The notes under the pieces are model-generated. The model ran no database searches. It was not told where the DNA came from and was given only the letters and a program-made list of their open reading frames with translations. From NCBI RefSeq assembly GCF_000829445.1, contig NZ_JXRQ01000029.1:62001-126000 (forward strand): 64,000 bases of DNA. Reading direction: 5' to 3'. The stretch's first letter is position 1; each line of letters starts with the position of its first letter. Of the stretch, positions 16,146-25,129 are shown piece by piece. The translations under genes were made by a program, and so were the position numbers. This DNA comes from Jeotgalibacillus alimentarius (GTDB lineage Bacteria > Bacillota > Bacilli > Bacillales > Jeotgalibacillaceae).

Positions 16146-17474
16146 ATGAAACTTTGGAACAAAAAAGTTGCCGGCGCTACTGTACTGACAATGAGCTTAC
16201 TTCTTGCAGCATGTAGCGGAGATGACGAATCAACAGACACTGGAAATAACGACGCAGGTTCAGACACAGGCGGAGATGATGGCGCTACTGAAGAACAGGA
16301 ACAAGTAACGATCACTTATGCTGCAGGTGTTGACGTAACGGGTGCAACTGACAAACTAATCGAAGAGTTCGAAGCGCAAAACCCGAACATTGATGTTGAG
16401 TACCGTGAAATGCCTGCAGATACAGGGGCTTCTCATGACCAGTACGTCACAATGTTCAGTTCGCAGGATGCCTCTATTGATGTGTTCGACGCAGACGTAA
16501 TCTGGCCGGCTGAATTTGCCCAGGGACAGTACGCACTTGAGCTTGACCGCTTCATTGAAGCAGACGGCATCAATATGGATGATTACTTCCCGGGTACGGT
16601 TGCTTCAGGTCAATTCAATGGACGCCAGTATGCAATGCCTAAGTTCACTGATGCAGGGCTACTCTACTATCGTACAGATATCGTAGAAACACCTCCTACA
16701 ACATGGGATGAGCTAATGACAATGGCTGCTGAACTTCAGGGTGAAGCAGGAACTGAGTTCGGTTATCTGATGCAGGCTAATCAATATGAAGGAATGGTTA
16801 CAAACGCGATTGAATTCATCGCTTCTCACGGCGGACAAGTTGTTGACGAAAACAACGAAGTCGTGGTGAACAGCCCAGAAACAATTGCAGGGATCCAGAC
16901 AATGATCGATATCGTTAACTCTGATTTCGTACCAAGCAATATCTTAAGCTTCCAGGAAACTGAAACAAATAACGCATGGGTTGGCGGACAGGCAGTATTT
17001 GCCCGTAACTGGCCTTACATGCAGTCAACTTCAGCTGACGAAGAAGCTTCTGAAGTTGCAGGTAACGTAGGATTCGCAACACTTCCTGAAGGGGATGCAG
17101 GAAGCGCGGCGACACTTGGCGGATGGATGACAATGATTAACCGTTATTCTGAAAACCAGGAAGCTGCATGGGAATTCGTTAAATTCATGACTGGTGCAGA
17201 AGGCCAGACAATCAGTGCAGTTGAAGGTGGACGCGCACCGACAATTGAAGCACTTTATGAAGAGACTGAAGTTCAGGAAGCTGCAACACTATTTGCTAAC
17301 GAGCAGTTCGTTGAAACACTTCAAAATGCTGTACCAAGACCGGTAACACCGATCTATCCACGTATTTCTGACATCATGCAGGTTCAGCTTTCAAGAGCAC
17401 TTGCAGGAGAAATCACAGCTGAAGAAGCAGCTGCTAACATGCAGGAAGAAATGGAAGCAGCAATGGCAGAATAA
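16146..17474 (+). CDS. Sugar ABC transporter substrate-binding lipoprotein
   Basis: 442 residues. The signal peptide ends in the lipobox LLAAC with lipid-modified Cys23, followed by an acidic Asp/Glu/Gly/Thr linker, so the protein sits on the outer face of the membrane. The rest is a family 1 solute-binding fold of the maltose/trehalose/oligosaccharide group (FAQGQYALELDRF, FARNWPYMQS, GGWMTMINRYS). AAGGGGG precedes ATG 16146. It is followed by a large intercistronic hairpin before the permease genes, which may keep its message more abundant. Confidence 0.93.
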   Translation: MKLWNKKVAGATVLTMSLLLAACSGDDESTDTGNNDAGSDTGGDDGATEEQEQVTITYAAGVDVTGATDKLIEEFEAQNPNIDVEYREMPADTGASHDQYVTMFSSQDASIDVFDADVIWPAEFAQGQYALELDRFIEADGINMDDYFPGTVASGQFNGRQYAMPKFTDAGLLYYRTDIVETPPTTWDELMTMAAELQGEAGTEFGYLMQANQYEGMVTNAIEFIASHGGQVVDENNEVVVNSPETIAGIQTMIDIVNSDFVPSNILSFQETETNNAWVGGQAVFARNWPYMQSTSADEEASEVAGNVGFATLPEGDAGSAATLGGWMTMINRYSENQEAAWEFVKFMTGAEGQTISAVEGGRAPTIEALYEETEVQEAATLFANEQFVETLQNAVPRPVTPIYPRISDIMQVQLSRALAGEITAEEAAANMQEEMEAAMAE

Positions 17475-17611
17475 AAGCGTAAGGCGCTTGATCAGCTGCG
17501 ACAAGCATAAGACGCTGAGCGAAAAAGGGCGAACTTTCCCTTTATCGCTCAGTGGCTTATGACTCGAGCAGCTAGCGCCTGGAGCTGGATATCGTAAAAG
17601 CGTAAGGCGCT
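17473..17611. repeat. Palindromic intercistronic element
   Basis: Starts at the stop codon of the binding protein gene. The core is a long hairpin: CATAAG, CTGAGCGA and AGGG pair with CCCT, TCGCTCAG and CTTATG, with outer AGCTGC/GCAGCT and GGCGC/GCGCC. The 16-base AAAAGCGTAAGGCGCT occurs at both ends (17473 and 17596) as a direct repeat. Elements with a CGCCTGGAGCTGGA end are dispersed in Bacillus-group genomes. A second hairpin (GAAGGGG...CCCCTTC) follows at 17627-17656. Confidence 0.7.
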
Positions 17612-17698
17612 AAATGACAACAGGACGAAGGGGGGGTGTTTTTTCACCTCCCCTTCTCCTGATTAAAAAACATTCTATGAAAAAAGTAGGTGAAACCG

Positions 17699-19015
17699 TT
17701 GAAGTTTCAATTGAACGAAAAACAGCTTGGTTATGCAATGGTCGCGCCCGCTCTGATTCTCGTTATCCTCGTTACACTTTGGCCGGTTGCGCAGTCATTT
17801 TATAACAGTTTATTTGATTACCGGCTGAATGACCCTTCCCGATCAGAGCGTTTTTTAAGCTCAAATATGGACCTTGAGCGCTATGCGAATGATTACTTTT
17901 ACCTCTCAAGAGATCTTGAAGCATTAGAAGGTCAGGCACCTGATCCGGATGATGCTGCAGCTGTAGCTGAGATCAGTCAGGAATTTGAAGCTTACCACGC
18001 AGAACTCCTGGAAATGGATGGTCTGGCGGAACAGTATGAAGAAGTTGAAGGCATGATTGCTTCTTTTACTGCCATTGCAGACCGTGATTTAAAATATGCT
18101 TCAGTGGAAAATGACTGGGCAGAAGGTTTTAAAGCCTTTTTGGATGATGCAAGTGAACAGCTGACCACCATCTCACAGAATACTGAAAATGAAGAGTTCT
18201 CGGTAACTGCCGGAAACGTAGCAGGTTCTCTCGATTCAGTGAATACAGCTGTCATTGAATCAAACTTTATCGGATTTGATAACTATCAGCGTTACCTCAC
18301 AGACGGCCGTATGTGGCAGTCAATGGGTAACACGATGCTCTTTACTATCGTGTCAGTATTTGCAGAGCTTGTACTCGGTCTGATGATCGCACTTCTGATC
18401 AACCGTGCATTTGTCGGGCGTGGGATTGTACGGGCATCAGTACTGATTCCGTGGGCGATTCCAACCGCGGTTGCCGCGATGATGTGGGGCTTCCTATATG
18501 ATGGACAGACAGGGATTGTTGCCCACTATTTTGAACAATTCGGGTTAATAGATGATGCTTCTGTGCTTCTATCTACCGGAGCAGGTGGTATGTTCTCTGT
18601 TATCTTTGCAGATGTCTGGAAAACAACGCCTTATATGGCCCTTCTGTTACTTGCAGGGCTTCAGACCATTCCAGGCTCTCTTTATGAGGCGGCTGAAGTG
18701 GATGGTGCCGGAAAGATGCAGCAGTTCTGGAAGATTACACTTCCATTATTAAAGTCATCAATCCTTGTTGCTTTGCTCTTCCGTACGCTCGATGCATTCC
18801 GCGTATTCGACCTGATCTTTGTACTGACAGGCGGTGGACCTGCAAACGCAACAGAGTCAATCTCCATCTATGCGTATATCACCCTCTTCTCTCAATCTAA
18901 CTTTGGAGCGGGTTCAGTATTATCAGTTATCGTATTTATCTCAGTAGCGATTATCTCAACACTGTTTATCAAATTCATCGGGTCGGATTTGTTTGCCGGC
19001 AAAACGGGTCGATAA
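17699..19015 (+). CDS. Sugar ABC transporter permease with large external insert (MalF-like)
   Basis: Membrane subunit with MalF/UgpA fold. The conserved EAA loop EAAEVDGAGKMQQFWKITLP contacts the ATPase. TM1 is at about residues 12-34. An acidic, probably helical stretch of about 140 residues follows (about 45-185), before TM2 near 205. Most Gram-positive homologues have about 290-310 residues and lack it, while this one has 438. The topology puts the insert outside the cell, where it could touch the binding protein. I chose TTG 17699 with AGGTG 6 bases upstream; GTG 17690 is the alternative. Confidence 0.88.
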   Translation: MKFQLNEKQLGYAMVAPALILVILVTLWPVAQSFYNSLFDYRLNDPSRSERFLSSNMDLERYANDYFYLSRDLEALEGQAPDPDDAAAVAEISQEFEAYHAELLEMDGLAEQYEEVEGMIASFTAIADRDLKYASVENDWAEGFKAFLDDASEQLTTISQNTENEEFSVTAGNVAGSLDSVNTAVIESNFIGFDNYQRYLTDGRMWQSMGNTMLFTIVSVFAELVLGLMIALLINRAFVGRGIVRASVLIPWAIPTAVAAMMWGFLYDGQTGIVAHYFEQFGLIDDASVLLSTGAGGMFSVIFADVWKTTPYMALLLLAGLQTIPGSLYEAAEVDGAGKMQQFWKITLPLLKSSILVALLFRTLDAFRVFDLIFVLTGGGPANATESISIYAYITLFSQSNFGAGSVLSVIVFISVAIISTLFIKFIGSDLFAGKTGR

Positions 19016-19027
19016 GGAGGAATCAAG

Positions 19028-19849
19028 ATGAACAAACGTGCAGGAATAGGCTTTTATATTTTTCTCGTCGTGTTTGTATTTTTCGTGATGTTCCCTTTCA
19101 TCTGGGTTTTCCTCACGTCGATCAAACCGCCGGGTGAGATTTTCAACAACTTTAATTGGTTCACAGCAGATCCGTCACTCGCATCCTATGAAAATGCGAT
19201 TACGAATCGTCCACTCTTCAGATATATGTGGAACAGTTTCGTAGTATCAACATTGACAACTTTAATTGCAATCGGATTTGCATCGGTTGCAGCTTACGCG
19301 CTGACGCGTCTGCCAATCCGGTTTAAAGGTGTTATTTTAGGAATCATTTTAGCAGCATCCATGTTCCCACAGATTGCGATTATCTCGCCAATCTATAACT
19401 TTGTAACAGCTGTTGGTCTTCGTAACAGCTATATGGGTCTTGTGATTCCGTATATTACGGTCTCCCTCCCTCTTGCAATCTGGATTCTCGCAACCTTCTT
19501 CCAGAAAATTCCGTGGGAGCTTGAAGAATCAGCAAAACTGGATGGTGCATCACCTTTCCAGACATTCAGAAAGATTATTTTCCCGCTGGCTGCACCTGGT
19601 GTATTTACGACAGGGATCCTCGTCTTCATCGCAGCGTGGAATGAGTATTTATTTGCACTAACGATTAATACGTCTGATGAATGGCGTACAGTACCGGTTG
19701 GAATCTCATTCTATCAGAGTCAGTTCACGATTCCTTGGGGAGATATTTCAGCTGCGACTGTTCTAGTGACCATTCCTATTGTTATACTGGTATTGATTTT
19801 CCAAAGAAGAATTGTTGCCGGACTGACTTCAGGCTCGGTGAAAGAGTAA
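19028..19849 (+). CDS. Sugar ABC transporter permease (MalG-like)
   Basis: 273 residues with about six membrane segments and the EAA loop EESAKLDGASPFQTFRKIIF. AAGGAGG precedes ATG 19028, 12 bases after the first permease. Partner of the larger permease in the membrane channel. No ATP-binding gene is in the locus; in Bacillus a shared MsmX-type ATPase serves several such importers. Confidence 0.93.
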   Translation: MNKRAGIGFYIFLVVFVFFVMFPFIWVFLTSIKPPGEIFNNFNWFTADPSLASYENAITNRPLFRYMWNSFVVSTLTTLIAIGFASVAAYALTRLPIRFKGVILGIILAASMFPQIAIISPIYNFVTAVGLRNSYMGLVIPYITVSLPLAIWILATFFQKIPWELEESAKLDGASPFQTFRKIIFPLAAPGVFTTGILVFIAAWNEYLFALTINTSDEWRTVPVGISFYQSQFTIPWGDISAATVLVTIPIVILVLIFQRRIVAGLTSGSVKE

Positions 19850-19859
19850 TCAGGAGTGT

Positions 19860-19891
19860 GCCGGGTCCATATGAGGTCCCCGGCCCTCTTT
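19860..19891 (+). terminator. Hairpin after the permease genes
   Basis: GCCGGG-TCC and GG-TCCCCGGC flank ATATGA; CCTCTTTAT follows. Could be a partial terminator that separates the transporter from the catabolic genes. Confidence 0.5.
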
Positions 19892-19954
19892 ATGAGTTAA
19901 GTTGAAGGAAACGGTGTAAATATTTCCTTCTGAGTTGTTAAATCTGTTAAAGTA

Positions 19955-19978
19955 AAGGAAGCGGTTGCATATACAACC
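19955..19978. promoter_or_regulatory. Candidate cre and palindrome upstream of the ThuA-like gene
   Basis: AAGGAAGCGGTTGCAT resembles a cre with three mismatches, and GGTTG-CATATA-CAACC is an inverted repeat overlapping it. Their place in the 180-base gap suggests a control site for the catabolic genes. No convincing -35/-10 pair was found. Confidence 0.35.
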
Positions 19979-20029
19979 TACCCTATTTTTAGAGCGCTTA
20001 CAGCGATCATTAAAGGAGTGTTTCAAAGT

Positions 20030-20758
20030 ATGAACGTTACAGTTTGGAATGAATTTAGACATGAGAAAAAGCATGATGCAGTGAAGGAGATTTATCCAGA
20101 AGGCATCCACCGCGTGATTGCAGATGCACTTACTGAGCACGGATATGACGTGAAAACGGCTACATTGGATGAGCCTGAGCACGGACTGACTGAAGATGTG
20201 CTGAATAATACAGATGTTCTCTTGTGGTGGGGACACCTTGCACATGAAGAAGTCGATGATGCAATTGTTGAAAAAGTGCAAAAGCGTGTTTGGGAAGGCA
20301 TGGGTCTGATCGTCCTCCACTCTGCTCACTTCTCTAAAATCTTCAAACGTCTAATGGGGACAGGATGTGACCTGAAATGGCGTGAAGCAAACGAACGTGA
20401 GCGTCTATGGGTAGTTGACCCTAGTCATCCGATCGCTGACGGTATTGGTGAATATATTGAACTTGATGAAGAAGAAATGTACGGTGAACATTTTGATATT
20501 CCTGCACCGGACGAGCTGATTTTCCTCAGCTGGTTCCAGGGCGGCGAAGTATTCAGAAGCGGTGCAACATTCAAGCGCGGCAACGGAAAGATCTTCTACT
20601 TCCGACCAGGTCATGAGACGCACCCGACTTACCATAACAAACAAATCCAGCAGGTCATTGCGAACGGTGTAAAATGGGCAGCCCCAACAAAGCGCGACTA
20701 CCCTGTATACGGCAATGCAAAGCCGATCGAAAAGCTTGAAGGATATAAGGAGGACTAA
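20030..20758 (+). CDS. ThuA-like domain protein
   Basis: 242 residues of the ThuA fold, a class I amidotransferase-like fold without the catalytic Cys ([40 protein letters not shown]). ThuA proteins are encoded with sugar ABC importers and Gfo/Idh dehydrogenases, as in rhizobial trehalose use, where ThuA and ThuB act on 3-keto intermediates. AAAGGAGTG precedes ATG 20030. Four bases separate it from the first dehydrogenase. The exact reaction is not known. Confidence 0.87.
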   Translation: MNVTVWNEFRHEKKHDAVKEIYPEGIHRVIADALTEHGYDVKTATLDEPEHGLTEDVLNNTDVLLWWGHLAHEEVDDAIVEKVQKRVWEGMGLIVLHSAHFSKIFKRLMGTGCDLKWREANERERLWVVDPSHPIADGIGEYIELDEEEMYGEHFDIPAPDELIFLSWFQGGEVFRSGATFKRGNGKIFYFRPGHETHPTYHNKQIQQVIANGVKWAAPTKRDYPVYGNAKPIEKLEGYKED

Positions 20759-20761
20759 TCC

Positions 20762-21784
20762 ATGGCAAAGTTAAAAGTTGGTGTAGTGGGTGCAGGGAGT
20801 ATTGCAAAGCACCGCCACCTTGCAGAATATGCAGCAAATGACAATGTAGAAATCGTAGCAATCTGCGATATTAATGAAGAACGCGCAAAAGAAATGGCTA
20901 AAAAATTTGGTGCTGCGCAAACGTTTACTGATTACAAAGACCTTGTGAAACAGGATCTCGATGCAGTGAGCGTCTGCACACCAAACTACCTTCACGCACC
21001 TGTCTCGATTGCAGCACTTGAAGCAGGCAAACATGTGTTATGTGAAAAGCCGATGGCAACAAGCGAACAGGAAGCTGATGATATGATCGCAGCTGCTGAT
21101 AAAGCAGGCAAATTGCTCATGATCGGACATAACCAGCGCTTCGTAGCATCACATCAGAAAGCAAAAGAATGGCTTGCTTCAGGTGAGCTTGGCAAAGTTT
21201 ACAGCTTCCGTACTGCTTTTGGACACCCTGGTCCTGAAGGCTGGAGTGCTGACGGAAAAGACAGCTGGTTCTTCAAAAAAGATGAAGCATTTATCGGCGC
21301 AATGGGTGACCTTGGCGTGCATAAAACTGATCTGATCCGCTACATATTAGGTGAAGAAATGACAGAAGTAGCGGCAATGGTTGAAACGAGCGCCAAAGAA
21401 AACACTGATGTCGATGACAATGCCGTACTCGTCTTAAAATCAGAAAGCGGCATTATCGGAACACTTGCAGCTAGTTGGTCTTACGTTGCTGAAGATAATG
21501 CAACCGTGATCTACGCTGAAAAAGGCGTACTGCGTCTTGAAGATGATCCTGAATATTCAGTTGTCCTTCAGAAAGCGGACGGCACGAAAGAAGAACTTTC
21601 ACTTGGCAAGATCCAGTCAAATGACGAAGGCGGCCAGGTATCAACCGGCGTCATCGATCATTTCGTGGACTCGATCCTGTCAGGCAAGCAGCCGCTGATT
21701 GACGGTGAAGAAGGCAAACGCTCCCTCAAAATCATTCTAGGAGCGCTTGAGTCTAACAAATCCAAACAGATTGTTAAGTTATAG
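20762..21784 (+). CDS. Gfo/Idh/MocA family oxidoreductase 1
   Basis: 340 residues. The N-terminal Rossmann domain has VGVVGAGSIAKHRHL, the conserved CEKPMA is near residue 96, and a C-terminal sugar-binding domain follows. AAGGAGG precedes ATG 20762. By context it is a glycoside 3-dehydrogenase candidate (ThuB, YcjS or YcjQ type). The second dehydrogenase starts 9 bases downstream. Confidence 0.92.
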   Translation: MAKLKVGVVGAGSIAKHRHLAEYAANDNVEIVAICDINEERAKEMAKKFGAAQTFTDYKDLVKQDLDAVSVCTPNYLHAPVSIAALEAGKHVLCEKPMATSEQEADDMIAAADKAGKLLMIGHNQRFVASHQKAKEWLASGELGKVYSFRTAFGHPGPEGWSADGKDSWFFKKDEAFIGAMGDLGVHKTDLIRYILGEEMTEVAAMVETSAKENTDVDDNAVLVLKSESGIIGTLAASWSYVAEDNATVIYAEKGVLRLEDDPEYSVVLQKADGTKEELSLGKIQSNDEGGQVSTGVIDHFVDSILSGKQPLIDGEEGKRSLKIILGALESNKSKQIVKL

Positions 21785-21793
21785 GTGATCAAT

Positions 21794-22831
21794 ATGGATA
21801 AATTAAGAATTGGCATTATTGGAGTCGGGGGCATCGCGGTATCGCGGCACCTCCCCTCCTTTCTTGCGTTAGGAAACGACGTTGATGTAACAGCGGTATG
21901 TGATGTGAATGGCGAGCGTGCAAAATCGGTCGCTAAAGACTATCAGGTTCCCTACCATACAGATGACTTCCATCAGATTTTTGATAAAGTGGACGCTGTT
22001 ACGATCTGTACACCGAATAAATTTCATGCTGAAATTGCCATCGCTGCACTTGAAGCTGGCAAACATGTGTTATGTGAAAAGCCGATGGCGATGACAACAG
22101 CAGAGTGTAAAGCGATGATTGAAGCATCTGAAAAAGCTGATAAGGTCCTGATGATTGCTTATCACTATCGTCATACAAAAGAAGCAGTAGCAGCTAAGCG
22201 CTTTATTAATGCCGGTGAAATCGGGCGACCACTCGTCTCACGCGCACAGGCGATCAGACGCCGTAAAGTGCCGGGCTGGGGCGTATTCACAAATAAAGAT
22301 CTGCAGGGCGGCGGCAGCCTGATTGACTTTGGCTGTCATTTCCTGGACCTTGCCCTCCACTTAATGGATTTCCCTGAAATTGCTGAAGTCTCAGGTGCTA
22401 CGTACAACGAACTGAGCCGTCAGGACGATGTTGTCAACCAGTGGGGTAAATTTGATCCGACCACGTTTGAAGTTGATGATCACGCGACTGCTTATATTAA
22501 ATTTAAAGATGGTGCTACGTTATTATTTGAAACGTCGTGGGCTGCAAACCTTGCAGATGACCAGGAGACGGTTACGGTTTCAGGTACAAAAGGCGGCCTT
22601 GATGTATATCCGCTGAAATTATATCAGGCGAAATACGGCATGCTGCTTGATCAGGAGCCTTACTGGATCTCAGACGATGAAAACCCTGGACTTCCCCAGG
22701 CATATAACTTCCTTGAAAGCTGCCGTGGTAATCAGCAGCCGCTTGTGAAGGCTGAGGAAGCAATGATTGTGTCAAAAGTAATTGAAGCGATTTATGAGAG
22801 CAGTGAGACCGGGAAGTCGATCAGGTTTTAG
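21794..22831 (+). CDS. Gfo/Idh/MocA family oxidoreductase 2
   Basis: 345 residues with IGIIGVGGIAVSRHL at the N-terminus and CEKPMAMTTAE. It is a clear paralogue of the gene before it, with the same layout but a different C-terminal domain (GGSLIDFGCHFLDLALHLM). ATG 21794 follows AGGTGAT; GTG 21785 is a less likely start. Two dehydrogenases in one locus allow oxidation of the incoming sugar and reduction of the product, as proposed for E. coli YcjS and YcjQ. Confidence 0.92.
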   Translation: MDKLRIGIIGVGGIAVSRHLPSFLALGNDVDVTAVCDVNGERAKSVAKDYQVPYHTDDFHQIFDKVDAVTICTPNKFHAEIAIAALEAGKHVLCEKPMAMTTAECKAMIEASEKADKVLMIAYHYRHTKEAVAAKRFINAGEIGRPLVSRAQAIRRRKVPGWGVFTNKDLQGGGSLIDFGCHFLDLALHLMDFPEIAEVSGATYNELSRQDDVVNQWGKFDPTTFEVDDHATAYIKFKDGATLLFETSWAANLADDQETVTVSGTKGGLDVYPLKLYQAKYGMLLDQEPYWISDDENPGLPQAYNFLESCRGNQQPLVKAEEAMIVSKVIEAIYESSETGKSIRF

Positions 22832-22929
22832 GCTCTGTAAGACTGGCTGATGATTAGCTGTGAAAAAACAATAACGATCTTTAGTAAAGCTAAGGTTTAA
22901 TCATTTCAATATATGGAGGTATCTCTGTT

Positions 22930-23898
22930 ATGAAGTTAGGTGTATTTGCAGTATTATTCGCACAGAAACCGTTTGAAGAAATGCTTGATTATGTAAAGGA
23001 TTCAGGTCTTGATGCAGTAGAGATCGGCACAGGCGGATATCCGGGTAATGACCACTGTCCGATTGATGAGCTGCTTGAAGACGAAGGTAAGCGTAAAGAG
23101 TATCTTGAAAAAGTAACATCACGCGGGCTGACAATCAGTGCATTCAGCTGTCACGGTAACCCTGTCAGCCCTGATGCAGCATTCGCTAAAGAAAGTGATG
23201 AAGCGCTTCGCAAAACGATTAAGCTTGCGAAGCTTTGCGGTGTTCCTGTTGTGAACACGTTCTCAGGTACGCCTGGTGCCGACGCTGACGCAAAGCATCC
23301 AAACTGGCCTGTTTCACCTTGGCCGAATGAATACGGCGATATTATGAAATGGCAGTGGGAAGAAAAACTAATTCCTTACTGGAAAGAAATCGCTGAAATC
23401 GCAAAAGAAGCAGATGTAAAAATCGGCCTTGAACTACACGGCGGATTCTCTGTGCACACACCATATACAATGTTGAAGCTTCGCGAAGCGACAAACGAGT
23501 ATATCGGTGCGAACCTTGACCCAAGTCATCTTTGGTGGCAGGGAATTGATCCTGTTGGTGCAATCAAAATTCTTGGTAAAGAAAATGCGATTCACCACTT
23601 CCACGCAAAAGATACGTATATTGACCAGGACAACGTAAATATGTACGGCCTGACTGATATGCAGACATACGATAAAATCCAGACGCGTGCATGGAGCTTC
23701 CGCTCAGTTGGAATGGGACACCCTGCAGACGAATGGGGCCGCATCATCAGCGCACTGCGCACATACGGCTACGACCACGTCGTCAGCATCGAACACGAAG
23801 ACCCAATTATGAGCATCGAAGAAGGCTTCCAGCGCGCAGTACAAACGCTGAAGTCGGTTAATATTAAAGAACAGCCAGCGGATATGTGGTGGCTGTAA
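22930..23898 (+). CDS. Sugar phosphate isomerase/epimerase-like TIM barrel
   Basis: 322 residues of the xylose isomerase-like/AP endonuclease 2 barrel. Metal ligands are likely the Glu in GLELHGG, the Asp in NLDPSHLWWQG, the His in HFHAKD and the Glu in SIEHEDP. In 3-keto sugar pathways such barrels act as epimerases (YcjR type) or lyases. TGGAGG precedes ATG 22930. A 98-base gap separates it from the second dehydrogenase, and a strong terminator follows. Confidence 0.88.
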   Translation: MKLGVFAVLFAQKPFEEMLDYVKDSGLDAVEIGTGGYPGNDHCPIDELLEDEGKRKEYLEKVTSRGLTISAFSCHGNPVSPDAAFAKESDEALRKTIKLAKLCGVPVVNTFSGTPGADADAKHPNWPVSPWPNEYGDIMKWQWEEKLIPYWKEIAEIAKEADVKIGLELHGGFSVHTPYTMLKLREATNEYIGANLDPSHLWWQGIDPVGAIKILGKENAIHHFHAKDTYIDQDNVNMYGLTDMQTYDKIQTRAWSFRSVGMGHPADEWGRIISALRTYGYDHVVSIEHEDPIMSIEEGFQRAVQTLKSVNIKEQPADMWWL

Positions 23899-23912
23899 GA
23901 ATCAGAGACCCC

Positions 23913-23948
23913 AAAAACTTCCTCAGACTCCGTCTGCAGGAAGTTTTT
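23913..23948 (+). terminator. Terminator of the sugar locus
   Basis: AAAAACTTCCT pairs with AGGAAGTTTTT around a 14-base loop, with a run of T. Confidence 0.9.
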
Positions 23949-23961
23949 TTGCGCTTTGCGC

Positions 23962-24094
23962 ATAGGTCAAATGACACTAAGTGGCGAACATTCACTACTA
24001 AGCGTTGAACATAGACATATGAGTGGCGAACATAACAGGTTATGTCGCGAACACTCAGCTTTATATAGCGAACAAGAACTATTTTCCGCCGAAC
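23962..24094 (-). repeat. 21-bp x 6 GTTCG array, copy 3 (inverted)
   Basis: Read on the minus strand, six 21-bp units, five starting GTTCG and one GTTCA, occupy 23969-24094 and are followed by GACCTAT (23962-23968). The first unit on the plus strand mirrors the last unit of copy 1 almost exactly. It fills most of the gap between the sugar locus and the RsbR-like gene. Confidence 0.85.
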
Positions 24095-24162
24095 CCCCCT
24101 CCGCTATCTAGCTATATCCCCTTCCATCAAGTAAAATAAAAATAAAAAAGGTGTGAACTGCT

Positions 24163-24993
24163 GTGCCTCATCTTGTGAAATTTGCAGAATACGTGAGTCG
24201 TCATAAGACGGAAATGGCTGAAGAAATTGTTGATGCTGTCATTGAAAGAGCAAATCTTTCTATATCAACTGAAGAGCGCGAAGATGCGACCTCGATGTAT
24301 ATGGAATTCCTGACTTTTCTAGGTGACATTGCTGAACAGCACCGTACGACTGCCCCTGATGCGCTTATCAGCTGGAGTAAGGAAAATGCGGCAAGACAGG
24401 TTGCTGCGGGTGGTAAGATTTCAGAAATCATCGTAAGGTACCAGCCTACCCGTGAAGTCTTTATTGAAGTGGTAAATGAAATTGGAGAGCAACTGAAGCT
24501 CTGTATTAAAGAACAGTCGGAGATTATTAAAAAAGTTGACCTCTTACTCGATACAAGTTTAAATGAGACGGTTTTTGCCTATGAAGCGATGACGGAGCGT
24601 AAGGAAGAACGTTACCAGGAAGAGGCTGCAAGACTGTCTGCACCAATTGTTCCTGTAAGAGAAGGTGTGGTCGTACTTCCACTGATTGGTGAGATGACAG
24701 CTTTCCGGGCAAGATACATATTAGAACACGTACTGCCTGAACTTGCAGGATCTGATATTCATTACGCGATTATTGATTTCTCAGGTATCACCCCTGTTGA
24801 GATTGAAGTGGCACAGTATCTGAATCAGATGAAAGGTATGCTGCAGCTGCTTGGGGTGCAGGTTCTTGCTACCGGCTTCAGACCTGACACAGTCAAATCA
24901 CTAGTTGACAGTGGGCTTGTTGATTTTAAGAATACCCGTGCTTTTACAACTGTCAAACAGGCACTTGATAGTCTTGAGAAAGTAAATGTCTAA
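24163..24993 (+). CDS. RsbR-family stressosome protein (N-terminal RsbRD-like domain plus STAS)
   Basis: 276 residues. The first about 150 form a helical RsbRD/RsbT co-antagonist-type domain, and residues about 155-270 form a STAS domain (VVVLPLIGEMTAFRARYILE, YAIIDFSGITPVEIEVAQYL). Stressosome proteins of this kind sense stress and release RsbT to activate sigma-B. The usual phospho-Thr in the DLTG motif is replaced by Ser (DFSG). Start is GTG 24163 with AAAAAGGTG upstream. Monocistronic. Confidence 0.85.
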   Translation: MPHLVKFAEYVSRHKTEMAEEIVDAVIERANLSISTEEREDATSMYMEFLTFLGDIAEQHRTTAPDALISWSKENAARQVAAGGKISEIIVRYQPTREVFIEVVNEIGEQLKLCIKEQSEIIKKVDLLLDTSLNETVFAYEAMTERKEERYQEEAARLSAPIVPVREGVVVLPLIGEMTAFRARYILEHVLPELAGSDIHYAIIDFSGITPVEIEVAQYLNQMKGMLQLLGVQVLATGFRPDTVKSLVDSGLVDFKNTRAFTTVKQALDSLEKVNV

Positions 24994-25000
24994 TCGTGAT

Positions 25001-25030
25001 AGAGCGGCCATCACTGGTGCGCTCTTTTTT
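25001..25030 (+). terminator. Terminator of the RsbR-like gene
   Basis: AGAGCG...CGCTCT followed by TTTTT. Confidence 0.85.
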
Positions 25031-25129
25031 AATGCACCTTTCCATTTTTGATCTATTTTTAGAAAATATTGTAGAGCTTCACCGGTTAAGGTAGAATTTT
25101 ATTAACATCTATTCTCAGGGAGAAAGCGT

